The position numbers were made by a program, and so were the translations under genes. The notes under the pieces are model-generated. The model saw only the letters and a list, made by a program, of their open reading frames with translations. It had not been told where the DNA came from and did not search any database. DNA of 64,000 nt, from the NCBI RefSeq assembly GCF_037478305.1, contig NZ_JBBGAZ010000010.1, positions 51,529 through 115,528 of the forward strand. The letters run 5' to 3'. Every line of letters begins with the position of its first letter. Position 1 is the stretch's first letter. Shown here piece after piece: positions 1 to 8,148 of this stretch. The stretch is from Cognatishimia coralii. Lineage in GTDB: Bacteria > Pseudomonadota > Alphaproteobacteria > Rhodobacterales > Rhodobacteraceae.

Positions 1-1
1 C

Positions 2-274
2 GTGATCCACACCTTCCCAACCGGGCAAGGCAACGTGGTCGGCAACCCGATCGTGCCTGTAATCAAGATCACTGCGAACCCGCGCACCGTCCGCACCATG
101 AGCGAGCACGTCGACGTGGATGTCTCGGGCATCCTGCGCCGCGAGATGACCATTGATGAAGCAGGTGACGAGTTGATCGACATGATCTGTCGCACCGCGA
201 ATGGCCGCAACACGGCAGCCGAGGCTCTGGGTCACCGCGAGTTCTCGATGACCAAGCTTTATCGCTCGGCATAA
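2..274 (+). CDS. UxaA-family lyase, C-terminal part (possibly sulfolactate sulfo-lyase SuyB); 5' truncated
   Basis: This is the last 90 residues of a gene that begins before the window; the frame stays open to the left edge. The segment reads as the C-terminus of the altronate/galactarate dehydratase (UxaA) family, with GNPIVPVIKITANP and a closing HREFSMTKLYRSA. That family includes sugar-acid dehydratases and the large subunit of (R)-sulfolactate sulfo-lyase, SuyB. An Ldh2-family dehydrogenase follows 51 bp downstream, and ComC, the (R)-sulfolactate dehydrogenase, belongs to that family, so a sulfolactate role is attractive. The catalytic region is outside the window, so substrate cannot be decided here. 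Family assignment is fairly secure; the SuyB reading is inference. Confidence 0.7.
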   Translation: MIHTFPTGQGNVVGNPIVPVIKITANPRTVRTMSEHVDVDVSGILRREMTIDEAGDELIDMICRTANGRNTAAEALGHREFSMTKLYRSA

Positions 275-282
275 ACCAAACT

Positions 283-307
283 GGCGGCCCTTGCCAAAGG
301 GGCCGCC
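283..307 (+). terminator. GC-rich hairpin between the lyase gene and the Ldh2 gene
   Basis: A perfect 8-bp stem, GGCGGCCC (283-290) with GGGCCGCC (300-307), surrounds a short loop 9 bp after the lyase stop codon. No T-tract follows, so it may be an RNA-stabilising or attenuating hairpin rather than a full terminator. Confidence 0.4.
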
Positions 308-325
308 GATCTGCCTAATCCCCCC

Positions 326-1327
326 ATGAGCGACGTTGAAAATATCAGCCTTTCTGAGGCCAGATCCTTGATGACCCGCGCCTTTCGCGCTGCGGGCGCA
401 CCAGAAGCCACAGCCGCGTCAGTCGCCGCAGCGCTCGTGCAGGCCGAAGCCGAAGGGCAAGTCGGCCATGGGTTTTCCAGGCTTTCTGACTACGTGGCGC
501 AGGCCAACAGCGGCAAGGTGGATGCCAGCGCCATAGCAAAGCTCTCTAAACCGTCAACGACTGCGATCCACGTGGATGCAGGCAATGGCTTCGCCTATCC
601 AGCTCTAGATATGGCGTCAGAGGCTTTGATCGAGACGGCACAGACTCACGGCTGCGCCTTTGCAACCATCGCGAATTCCCACCACTGCGGTGCGCTTTCT
701 GTTCAGGTCGACCGGATCGCGCAGTCCGGTTTGGTTGGCATCATGATGGCCAACACGCCCAAAGCCATAGCCCCCTGGGGCGCGAAAGACGCTATGTTTG
801 GCACGAACCCAATTGCCTTCGCCGTGCCGCGTGCGGATGAACCGCCGATGGTGATCGATCTGTCCTTGTCCGTCGTTGCCCGCGGCAAAGTCATGCACGC
901 CAAGAAGTCGGGCAACGCGATCCCCGCTGGCTGGGCCTTTGACGCGGACGGCAGTCCCACGACCGATCCAGAAGCGGCGCTCGCAGGGACAATGGCCCCA
1001 ATCGGTGGCGCAAAGGGGACCGCTTTGGCGCTGATGGTAGAAATCCTCGCGGCCTCAATGACCGGCGCAAATCGCAGCACCGAGATGTCGTCCTTCTTTA
1101 CCGCCGATGGCCCGCCGACAGGCGCAGGACAATTCCTTATGGCGCTGAAGCCACATGACGCAGAGGGGTTTTCCGCAAGGTTAGAGCCTCTTTTGAGCGA
1201 CATCGCGGGGCTTGAAGGCGCGCGCCTTCCCGGCACGCGGCGCATCGTGTCTTTGGAAAACGCGCAGGAAAACGGGTTGAGTGTTCCTAAGGCCTACTTG
1301 GACCAAGCACGCGAATTGGCGGGTTAG
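326..1327 (+). CDS. Ldh2-family (malate/L-lactate/sulfolactate-type) NAD(P)-dependent dehydrogenase
   Basis: 333 aa, full length for the malate/L-lactate dehydrogenase (Ldh_2) family, which reduces 2-oxo acids or cyclic imines with NAD(P)H. Family landmarks are GHGF with His48 near the N-terminus, the NSHHCG segment around residue 119, and a GTNPIAFAVP segment near residue 170. It follows the lyase gene by 51 bp and may be co-transcribed with it. If that lyase is SuyB, this could be ComC, (R)-sulfolactate dehydrogenase; other members use malate, ureidoglycolate or pyrroline/piperideine carboxylates. No clear Shine-Dalgarno precedes the ATG. The 3' end overlaps the convergent LysR gene by 4 bp. 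A second, divergent family copy lies at 6965. Confidence 0.85.
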   Translation: MSDVENISLSEARSLMTRAFRAAGAPEATAASVAAALVQAEAEGQVGHGFSRLSDYVAQANSGKVDASAIAKLSKPSTTAIHVDAGNGFAYPALDMASEALIETAQTHGCAFATIANSHHCGALSVQVDRIAQSGLVGIMMANTPKAIAPWGAKDAMFGTNPIAFAVPRADEPPMVIDLSLSVVARGKVMHAKKSGNAIPAGWAFDADGSPTTDPEAALAGTMAPIGGAKGTALALMVEILAASMTGANRSTEMSSFFTADGPPTGAGQFLMALKPHDAEGFSARLEPLLSDIAGLEGARLPGTRRIVSLENAQENGLSVPKAYLDQARELAG

Positions 1328-2199
1328 GCTTCAACCCACATTTTTGAGATCTCTGAATGCGCCGTCTCTACAATGTCTGGGAAGGCCACGTCTGATCGCC
1401 GTAGCAGAAACACCTTGCGGCGCTCCGTCAGCTCTTCGATGTCGCGAAAAACCAGACCGTCGCCGCCCAAAGGCACCACCGAAGGTGGCAGAACTGACAC
1501 CCAATCCCCTTCACGCAGCATCGCGAGCAGGGATTGCAAGTTGCGGACAGTCAGGCCCACGTTGCTCAGCCGAGTGCGAAACTTGGACAGCTGAATCTGG
1601 TCGCAAAGCTCGTTTCGAATGAACTCAGCTTCAAACACGTCGGCCAGCGTAAGCGGACCCGGTTTCAGCGCCAAAGGGTGCGCCTCGGACATAACGAGGC
1701 CAAAGGCATCGCTGAACAGCTCGACCGCCGTCACGCCTTTGATCGGCTGTGTTGCCGAGGCAATACCGAGGTCAGCCCACCCACTGCTCAGCGCCTCGAT
1801 GACTTGCGGCGTATCCGTGTCGCGCAACTCCAGCTTAATCCCAGGAAACGCGCGCGACAGGGCGCGCACCAGCTTGGGAAAAACCAGAGCAGCCAAAGAC
1901 GGCACGGCGGCGACTTTCAAAACCCCTTGCGGTGCCTGCGCCAAAAGGTCGATCGACTGAACCGTCGTGTCAAAACTGCGCACCTGAGACTGGCTGAGGT
2001 TCAAGACCTGCTGCCCGAGAAGGGTCAGGCGATTTTTGCGGTCGCTTTCAAACAAGGGGCGACCAAGATGGTCCTCTAACGCCTTAAGGGTCATGGACAC
2101 AGCCGATTGAGTCCGCCCGAGTTGCGCCGCGGCATCCGAAAGATTTCCCGCCTCGGCCACGGCGCAAAAGGCGCGCAGCATCTCTAGCTTGATCGTCAC
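1324..2199 (-). CDS. LysR-family transcriptional regulator
   Basis: 291 aa. The N-terminal winged helix-turn-helix is clear (MLRAFCAVAEAGNLSDAAA, then LGRTQSAVSMTLKALE), followed by a type-2 periplasmic-binding-like effector domain from about residue 90. It is divergent from the aldehyde dehydrogenase operon starting at 2297, the classic arrangement for a LysR protein controlling its neighbour; its 3' end meets the Ldh2 gene tail to tail. A short inverted repeat, ATTTC-CT-GAAAT, lies at 2205-2216, just upstream of its start, and could take part in autoregulation. The inducer is unknown but is probably a metabolite of the adjacent catabolic operon. Confidence 0.9.
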   Translation of the reverse strand: MTIKLEMLRAFCAVAEAGNLSDAAAQLGRTQSAVSMTLKALEDHLGRPLFESDRKNRLTLLGQQVLNLSQSQVRSFDTTVQSIDLLAQAPQGVLKVAAVPSLAALVFPKLVRALSRAFPGIKLELRDTDTPQVIEALSSGWADLGIASATQPIKGVTAVELFSDAFGLVMSEAHPLALKPGPLTLADVFEAEFIRNELCDQIQLSKFRTRLSNVGLTVRNLQSLLAMLREGDWVSVLPPSVVPLGGDGLVFRDIEELTERRKVFLLRRSDVAFPDIVETAHSEISKMWVEA

Positions 2200-2296
2200 T
2201 TCAGATTTCCTGAAATTTACTTCAATTGTTTAAATTTGACTGATGCGACGATGAAAGTCCACTCTGACCTAAACTTCCAAAAGATCGAGAGCGCAC

Positions 2297-3742
2297 GTGA
2301 CTCATAAGAACCTCATCGCCGGTGACTGGCTGGATGGCGAAACAAGCATCGAAAACCGCAATCCTTCGGATGTGACGGACCTCATCGGCCGCTATGCGCA
2401 GGCCTCATCGGAGCAACTCGAGGCAACACTCGATCAAGCGCGTCAGGCCCAGCGCGAATGGGCGGCCTATGGGCTGGAACGCAAACAAGCTGTTCTGAAC
2501 GCAATCGGCAATGAAATGATGGCGCGGGCCGAGGAACTTGGCCACCTGCTGAGCCGCGAAGAAGGCAAACCGCTGGCTGAGGGCAAAGGCGAGGTCTATC
2601 GCGCGGGGCAGTTCTTTACCTATTACGCGGCCGAATGTCTGCGCCAAATCGGTGAGAACGCGGATTCGGTACGCGACGGGATCGAGATTGACGTGCGCCG
2701 TGAACCGGTCGGCACGGTCGCTATCATCAGCCCTTGGAATTTCCCGACGGCCACGGCCTCGTGGAAAATCGCTCCGGCGCTCTGCTACGGCAATGCCGTG
2801 GTCTGGAAGCCGGCCAATGTGACACCTGCCTCCGCAGTCGCACTCACGGAGATCATCGCAAAACAGGACATCCCAAAGGGTCTGTTTAGCCTTGTGATGG
2901 GGGCAGGTGGCACGATTGGTCAGGCGCTTGTCGAAAGCCCAAAGATCGACGCAATTTCTTTCACTGGCTCTGTGCCCGTGGGCAAAGGCATTGCGGCGGC
3001 GGCGATCCAGAACCTGACCAAAGTGCAGATGGAAATGGGGTCCAAGAACGCTCTGGCCGTCATGGATGATGCAGATCTGGATCTGGCCGTGTCGCTCGCT
3101 TTGGGCGGCGCTTTTGGCGGTACGGGGCAGAAATGCACGGCCTCGTCGCGGCTGGTGGTGCATGCGGGCGTGCACGATGCTTTTGTCGAGAAACTGATCG
3201 CAGGCGCGCTGGCCATGAAGGTCGGCCATGCACTGGAAGACGGCACCCAGATCGGTCCGGTGGTTAGCCAGCAGCAACTGGATGATAACCTCGCTTATGT
3301 AGAGCTTGGCAAATCGGAAGGGGCAGAATTGGCCTGTGGCGGAGCACGACTGACGATGCCGCATGACGGGTTCTATATGTCTCCGGGCGTATTTCTGGGC
3401 ACGAATAACCAGATGCGGATCAACCGAGAAGAGATGTTCGCGCCTCTGACCTCGGTGATCAAAGTCGACAGCTACGATGAGGCTCTGGCCGTGGTGAATG
3501 ACACCAACTTTGGTCTGACCTCCGGCATCGTCACCCAAAGCCTTGCCCGCGCCACCCATTTCCGCCGCAATGCACGTACAGGTGTTGTCACGGTAAACCT
3601 GCCGACCGCAGGCACCGACTACCACGTGCCATTTGGCGGACGTGGAGACAGCTCTTATGGCCCGCGCGAACAGGGCAAGGCGGCGGCTGAATTCTATACG
3701 ACGGTGAAGACCGCCTATATCTCGGCCGGGGATCCAAGCTGA
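2297..3742 (+). CDS. NAD(P)-dependent aldehyde dehydrogenase
   Basis: 481 aa, typical length for the superfamily. The oxyanion/cofactor motif PWNFP is at residues 146-150, Lys171 lies in VVWKPAN, the general base Glu246 in MEMGSKN, and the nucleophile Cys280 in GGTGQKCTASSR, so all catalytic residues are present. The start is GTG. It heads a tightly packed set (ALDH, M19-like, 555-aa unknown, DUF3726, Ldh2) divergent from the LysR gene, implying oxidation of a semialdehyde made in that pathway. The EMGSKN and FTGSVPVGKG segments recall alpha-ketoglutarate-semialdehyde dehydrogenases, but I would not assign the substrate. The stop codon overlaps the next start by one base. Confidence 0.9.
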   Translation: MTHKNLIAGDWLDGETSIENRNPSDVTDLIGRYAQASSEQLEATLDQARQAQREWAAYGLERKQAVLNAIGNEMMARAEELGHLLSREEGKPLAEGKGEVYRAGQFFTYYAAECLRQIGENADSVRDGIEIDVRREPVGTVAIISPWNFPTATASWKIAPALCYGNAVVWKPANVTPASAVALTEIIAKQDIPKGLFSLVMGAGGTIGQALVESPKIDAISFTGSVPVGKGIAAAAIQNLTKVQMEMGSKNALAVMDDADLDLAVSLALGGAFGGTGQKCTASSRLVVHAGVHDAFVEKLIAGALAMKVGHALEDGTQIGPVVSQQQLDDNLAYVELGKSEGAELACGGARLTMPHDGFYMSPGVFLGTNNQMRINREEMFAPLTSVIKVDSYDEALAVVNDTNFGLTSGIVTQSLARATHFRRNARTGVVTVNLPTAGTDYHVPFGGRGDSSYGPREQGKAAAEFYTTVKTAYISAGDPS

Positions 3743-4716
3743 TGCTCATCGACGGCCTTCAGTATGCCAATTGGTCGGAAAAGATCTTTCGCCAGATGCG
3801 TGAAGGGGGCGTTGATGCGGTGCATGTCACCATCGCTTACCACGAGACATTCCGCGAAACGGTTCTGAACTTTGAAAAATGGAACCGCTGGTTTGAGCAA
3901 TACCCGGATCTGATCTTGAAGGGTCAATGGGCCAGCGACATTGACCGGGCGCGGGAAACGGGTCGCACTGCGGTGTTTTTCGGCTTTCAGAACCCCTCGC
4001 CGATTGAAGACGACATTGGCCTTGTCGAAATCCTCCACACGCTCGGCGCTCGGTTTATGCAATTGACCTATAACAATCAGTCGCTGCTTGCGACCGGCTG
4101 CTACGAGGCAGAGGACACCGGCATCACGCGTATGGGCAAGCAGGTCATCAAGGAAATGAACCGCGTCGGTCTGGTCATCGACATGAGCCACTCGGCGGAT
4201 CGCTCCACGATTGAAGCCGCCGAGATTTCGGAACGCCCCATTGCCATAACCCACGCCAATCCCCACGCGTGGCACCCTGCCCTGCGCAACAAGCGCGACG
4301 ATGTGATCCGCGCGGTCACCGAGAATGGCGGTATGATTGGCTTTTCCGTCTATCCGCACCATCTCAAGGGGAAGACGGACTGCACTCTTGAGGACTTCTG
4401 CGAGATGATTGCGCGTACGGCCGACAGGTTTGGCGTAGAGCATTTGGGGATCGGCACCGACCTATGTCAGGATCAACCGGATTCGGTTGTAGAGTGGATG
4501 CGCGTGGGACGCTGGAGCAAAGATATCGACTATGGCGAAGGCTCTGCCGCAGCGCCGGGCTTTCCAGAAATGCCGAGCTGGTTCAAGGACAACCGCGACT
4601 TTGGCAACATCGCCCAAGGCCTACGCGCGACTGGCATGAACTCTGACGAAGTGGCAGGGATCATGGGTGGCAACTGGTACCGCTTCTTTGCTGAAAATTT
4701 CGGACCTCAGGGATGA
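3742..4716 (+). CDS. Peptidase M19 (membrane/renal dipeptidase)-like protein with altered metal site
   Basis: 324 aa of the M19 amidohydrolase fold. Retained family residues are His150 in IDMSH, His171 in ITHANPHAWHP, the LRNK arginine region near residue 182, and Asp240 in HLGIGTD. The N-terminal metal motif, normally DGHND, is replaced by DGLQYANW (Leu6 and Tyr8 in place of His and Asp), and the bridging Glu of the second strand is replaced by Gln83 in FFGFQNPS. The binuclear zinc site of renal dipeptidase is therefore not intact. It overlaps the preceding stop by one base and the next gene by 4 bp, so it is translationally coupled in the operon. Function may be a hydrolase other than a dipeptidase. 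Confidence 0.8.
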   Translation: MLIDGLQYANWSEKIFRQMREGGVDAVHVTIAYHETFRETVLNFEKWNRWFEQYPDLILKGQWASDIDRARETGRTAVFFGFQNPSPIEDDIGLVEILHTLGARFMQLTYNNQSLLATGCYEAEDTGITRMGKQVIKEMNRVGLVIDMSHSADRSTIEAAEISERPIAITHANPHAWHPALRNKRDDVIRAVTENGGMIGFSVYPHHLKGKTDCTLEDFCEMIARTADRFGVEHLGIGTDLCQDQPDSVVEWMRVGRWSKDIDYGEGSAAAPGFPEMPSWFKDNRDFGNIAQGLRATGMNSDEVAGIMGGNWYRFFAENFGPQG

Positions 4717-6380
4717 TCGAGCGCCGCCCCGCCCGTCAGGTCATGCGCCTCAAACGGCTGGGGTCTTTGCATCAATGCCGGCTAAGCTTCATGCGCCAGC
4801 TCACCCGTCGTATGGCGTCAGAAAACTGGACCTTTGAGCGGATGGTCTTCGACATTGATGCGGCGGGCGTGGGTCATGCGGTCTATGCCACGACGGGGCC
4901 TGACAGGTCATACTCATTGGTCGCCTTCGCACATGACCTGCCAGACGACATGCGCAGCGACAGAGTCATCGCGACCGCCTGGGATACGACCTTTGCTCTT
5001 TTTGATGGCACCCCTACCGCGGACGACATCGAGCGTTTGTCAAAGAACGTGCCCTTCCAGGAAGCCGGGCGGATCTCGGAAAGCGAGCTAACTCTTTCGC
5101 GCGCCAATCGGTCGATGCGTCTTTGGTCGCATGTGGTCTCGGCTTTGGCCTCTGGGCAACAGCCCGATCCCGCGCAGATCGAGGCGGTTGGATACCTAAT
5201 GCGCACGACGGCGGTCTATGGGTCAGGAAAATTCGGTGCGGCGGATCGCGCGACATATGCCAAGCGACCTGAGTTCCAGAGTCCGTTCCAAGCTGAACTT
5301 CTAACGGTTTATTTGATCCGCTGGTTTGTCCGTGATCTGATCGAGCATATGGCACGAGTTCAAGGCGGTGCATCTGCGGTACCTCTGGCCCCAGCTATCG
5401 CCCGACAACTTGGAATTGGAAACTCGACTGGCCTTGGCATGGCGCCTTTCCTGATCAATCACCCAGTGCTGTTCAACAACTGGATCATGGCGCGCGAAGA
5501 GGCGATTGCCCGCGTACGGCGTATACCCGAGGCTTCGCCGCTTGAGGTGTCGACTTTTGAAGCGCTGTTTGTGCGTACTAAGGTTTCAGTGGCGCGCTGG
5601 CGGTCAGAGCATCCGATCCAGATTGAGAAACTGGCCGACTTGCGCCGGGACTTAGGGAAACTGGAAGCAAGGCTGGCTAATGGTGTTCTGAACCAGAAAG
5701 ATCCATGGAACTCACTGTACCGATGGGGCGAAGGGAACCTGAGCGAAGAGGGGCAGGAGCTCGTCGCCTCGCTCATGCTGGAGGCCTATCCAGAGCTAAC
5801 GGACGGCTTGGCAAGCTGCATGACCGATGCCCGCGAAGATGCCTTGGCTCTGGACGGCAGCGCGTCGGTGGCACAAACCCGTGGACAGCTCGAAACCGCC
5901 TTCGGTTGGGCAAAGGAGGTCGACTGGCACGAGCAAACGAATTGCGCACGAGCTTGGTATGTTTCGGAAGAAAAGCTGGAGCCGCGTCTGGGCGAGCGTT
6001 TTCAAGAACCTATTGCAGACTATGAGCAACCGCTTGCTCCGGCGCGCGACGCCGTTGCTGCACTGAAGGATTTGGAAAACTGGAACCCTGACGCTCCGAT
6101 TGCAGAGTTTCTCGAGACGCATCCAGAGCACCGCCACACAGTCCGCCGCGCTCAGGTCGTGGAGTTCGCGCCTTACAGCGAGATACAGGACAATACGATT
6201 TCGTCCGAGGTGATGCCCATCGATATGCTGCGTGCCAAACTGTCGTTTTTTGGGGCCACGCATTTTGATCCCAGGTCCGACCGATGGGTGCGTATCTGCA
6301 TGTATGCCGGCGCGCCCTATCCGGAAGACCTGACACCCGAGACGTCAGACTTGTGGGTTTATCCTGAGGCCGCACCATGA
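4713..6380 (+). CDS. Conserved-looking hypothetical protein, 555 aa
   Basis: I do not recognise a domain in this 555-residue protein. It has no evident signal peptide or long hydrophobic segment, so it is probably cytoplasmic, and it is rich in charged and aromatic residues throughout. It starts 4 bp inside the M19-like gene and ends 4 bp inside the DUF3726 gene, which makes it an integral operon member and argues that the frame is real. The position suggests an enzyme or subunit in the same catabolic route as the flanking aldehyde dehydrogenase and Ldh2 dehydrogenase. Several in-frame Met codons lie in the first 40 residues, so the start could be later. Confidence 0.7.
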   Translation: MIERRPARQVMRLKRLGSLHQCRLSFMRQLTRRMASENWTFERMVFDIDAAGVGHAVYATTGPDRSYSLVAFAHDLPDDMRSDRVIATAWDTTFALFDGTPTADDIERLSKNVPFQEAGRISESELTLSRANRSMRLWSHVVSALASGQQPDPAQIEAVGYLMRTTAVYGSGKFGAADRATYAKRPEFQSPFQAELLTVYLIRWFVRDLIEHMARVQGGASAVPLAPAIARQLGIGNSTGLGMAPFLINHPVLFNNWIMAREEAIARVRRIPEASPLEVSTFEALFVRTKVSVARWRSEHPIQIEKLADLRRDLGKLEARLANGVLNQKDPWNSLYRWGEGNLSEEGQELVASLMLEAYPELTDGLASCMTDAREDALALDGSASVAQTRGQLETAFGWAKEVDWHEQTNCARAWYVSEEKLEPRLGERFQEPIADYEQPLAPARDAVAALKDLENWNPDAPIAEFLETHPEHRHTVRRAQVVEFAPYSEIQDNTISSEVMPIDMLRAKLSFFGATHFDPRSDRWVRICMYAGAPYPEDLTPETSDLWVYPEAAP

Positions 6381-6952
6381 GCTTTTCTCTGAATGAAGTC
6401 GAGGCTCAGGCCAAAAAGGCGACACGTGGCGCTGGGTATTCCTGGGGCATGGCTGAAGAGGCGGGAAGAGCCACAGCATGGCTCTGTGCACAGGGGCGCG
6501 ATGGGGTTGCTGTCCTCGCGGCTGTTTTGGACGCAGCTCCGGACGCTGACCATTGTTCGCTAGCGCAAGGCACGCGGCTTTGCGATCGCGCGAAGATCGC
6601 GCCATCACAAAATCGCGTGCTGCACCGCGTTTTTCAGCCGTTGCTTTTATTGCCTTTCGTTGGATTTGCGTCGCGGCAAATCGGGCAACCACTTTCCATC
6701 ACTTGGGAGGGTGGCAGTGCAGTCACCGACGGAGCCTCGCTGTGCATCTTGGGTCGGGATCCAGATGCGCAGGCTGATCTGGCAATCGCGATCCACGCAG
6801 GTACCTTCACCGCCGGCACCAAATTCACCCGAGCCACACCCGACAGCAGCGCTTGGGACATGCTCTCGCAGTTCGCGCATCGCACCTATGCCCCCGCTAC
6901 CGAGGAAAGCCGTCGCCTCGGCGCTGGCGACTCTCAATCAAACGCCCTTTAG
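6377..6952 (+). CDS. DUF3726 domain-containing protein
   Basis: 191 aa. The N-terminus (SLNEVEAQAKKATRGAGYSW, then GMAEEAGRATAWLC) is the pattern I associate with DUF3726, a family of unknown function seen in Rhodobacterales. No transmembrane helix or signal peptide is evident. It overlaps the 555-aa gene by 4 bp and is followed 12 bp later by the Ldh2 dehydrogenase, so it belongs to the same transcription unit. Its role in the operon cannot be deduced from sequence alone. Confidence 0.75.
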   Translation: MSFSLNEVEAQAKKATRGAGYSWGMAEEAGRATAWLCAQGRDGVAVLAAVLDAAPDADHCSLAQGTRLCDRAKIAPSQNRVLHRVFQPLLLLPFVGFASRQIGQPLSITWEGGSAVTDGASLCILGRDPDAQADLAIAIHAGTFTAGTKFTRATPDSSAWDMLSQFAHRTYAPATEESRRLGAGDSQSNAL

Positions 6953-6964
6953 TCCGAGGTTCTT

Positions 6965-7972
6965 ATGATCGAAACCAAAACACTCTCACTTTCTGAAATC
7001 GAAGACATCTCGTTTCGCGCCCTGACGGCGGTTGGCACATGTGAAAGCAACGCAAGGCCCCTGGCCGTAGCGACCGCGGCCACCGAAGCGGACGGCGTTG
7101 CAAGCCACGGGCTCGCCTACATCCCGATCTACTGCGAGCACGTCACATGCGGCAAGGTGGACGGCCAGGCGACACCTGTCGTCTCCACGCCGCGTCCTGG
7201 AGTCGTGACCGTGGATGCAGCAACTGGATTTGCTCATGCGGCCATTGATGCAGGCTTTGACGCCTTGATCCCCATGGCGAAATCACAAGGCATTGCGGCA
7301 CTCGCCATCCACAACAGCTACAATTGCGGCGTGCTGGGTTATCACACGCATCGGCTCGCCAAAGCTGGCCTTTTGGGGCTTGGGTTCACGAATGCCCCTG
7401 CATCGATTGCACCTTCTGGTGGAGCAACACCCGTTGTCGGAACCAACCCTTTCTCGATCGCCGCGCCCGGCGCTGATGGGCCTGCGGTTCTGATCGACCA
7501 AAGCGCAAGCACAATCGCCAAATCCGAAGTCATGAAACACGCCCGTGAAGGCAAACCAATTCCGGTGGGCTGGGCCTTGGACGCAGATGGCAACCCGACC
7601 ACTGATCCAAACGTTGGCCTAAAGGGTTCTATGGCGCCATCGGGTGGCTACAAAGGTGTCGGCGTCGCGCTTTTGACTGAGATCATGGCGGCGGCCATGA
7701 CCGGCGCGACCTTGGGCATCGATGCATCGCCGTTTTCGGGCACAGCGGGTGGACCGCCCAAGACCGGCCAGTTCTTCATGGCGATAGATCCTGGCGCCAC
7801 GTCGGCAGGCGCATTTGCCCAGCGCATGGAAGCTTTGGTCGGTGCTGTAAAGGCCCAGGACGGCGCGCATTTGCCTGGCGACGGACGTGGTGCCGCACGC
7901 AAACGTGCCGCGGCAGAAGGCGTCGCAGTCAATGTTGCGACCCTCGAAAAAATCGAGGCGATCATAGGCTGA
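6965..7972 (+). CDS. Ldh2-family NAD(P)-dependent oxidoreductase
   Basis: 335 aa, full-length Ldh_2 family. It has the SHG motif with His48, the NSYNCG segment in the position of NSHHCG in the paralogue at 326, GTNPFSIAAPG, and DIS/GGPPKTGQFF near the C-terminus. Family members reduce 2-oxo acids or delta-1-piperideine/pyrroline-2-carboxylate. It is the last gene of the LysR-flanked operon. Divergence from the copy at 326 suggests a different substrate. A nucleotide-dependent reduction or oxidation linked to the operon's aldehyde dehydrogenase is likely. Confidence 0.85.
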   Translation: MIETKTLSLSEIEDISFRALTAVGTCESNARPLAVATAATEADGVASHGLAYIPIYCEHVTCGKVDGQATPVVSTPRPGVVTVDAATGFAHAAIDAGFDALIPMAKSQGIAALAIHNSYNCGVLGYHTHRLAKAGLLGLGFTNAPASIAPSGGATPVVGTNPFSIAAPGADGPAVLIDQSASTIAKSEVMKHAREGKPIPVGWALDADGNPTTDPNVGLKGSMAPSGGYKGVGVALLTEIMAAAMTGATLGIDASPFSGTAGGPPKTGQFFMAIDPGATSAGAFAQRMEALVGAVKAQDGAHLPGDGRGAARKRAAAEGVAVNVATLEKIEAIIG

Positions 7973-8148
7973 TCGCCAATCAAACGGTACGGTGTGACTT
8001 GCTTTATAGGGTGTGCTTTCGAGCGCGCCCTGGACGTCAATTCGAGGCTGCAATCCCCAAAACTCGATTGACCTCCGGATTGCTGAAACTATTGGGACGT
8101 GTCAAACATGCGGGTAATCCATCGGATTTTCTGACTTAACGGGACAAC

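Noticed and set aside
2405..3625. 406-aa minus-strand frame inside the aldehyde dehydrogenase gene
   Set aside because: It lies wholly opposite a gene with intact catalytic motifs, shows no domain and arises from GC-rich antisense codon bias.
8030..8035. Single CTGGAC as a possible TauR half-site
   Set aside because: No second half-site 22 bp on either side and no taurine gene adjacent.
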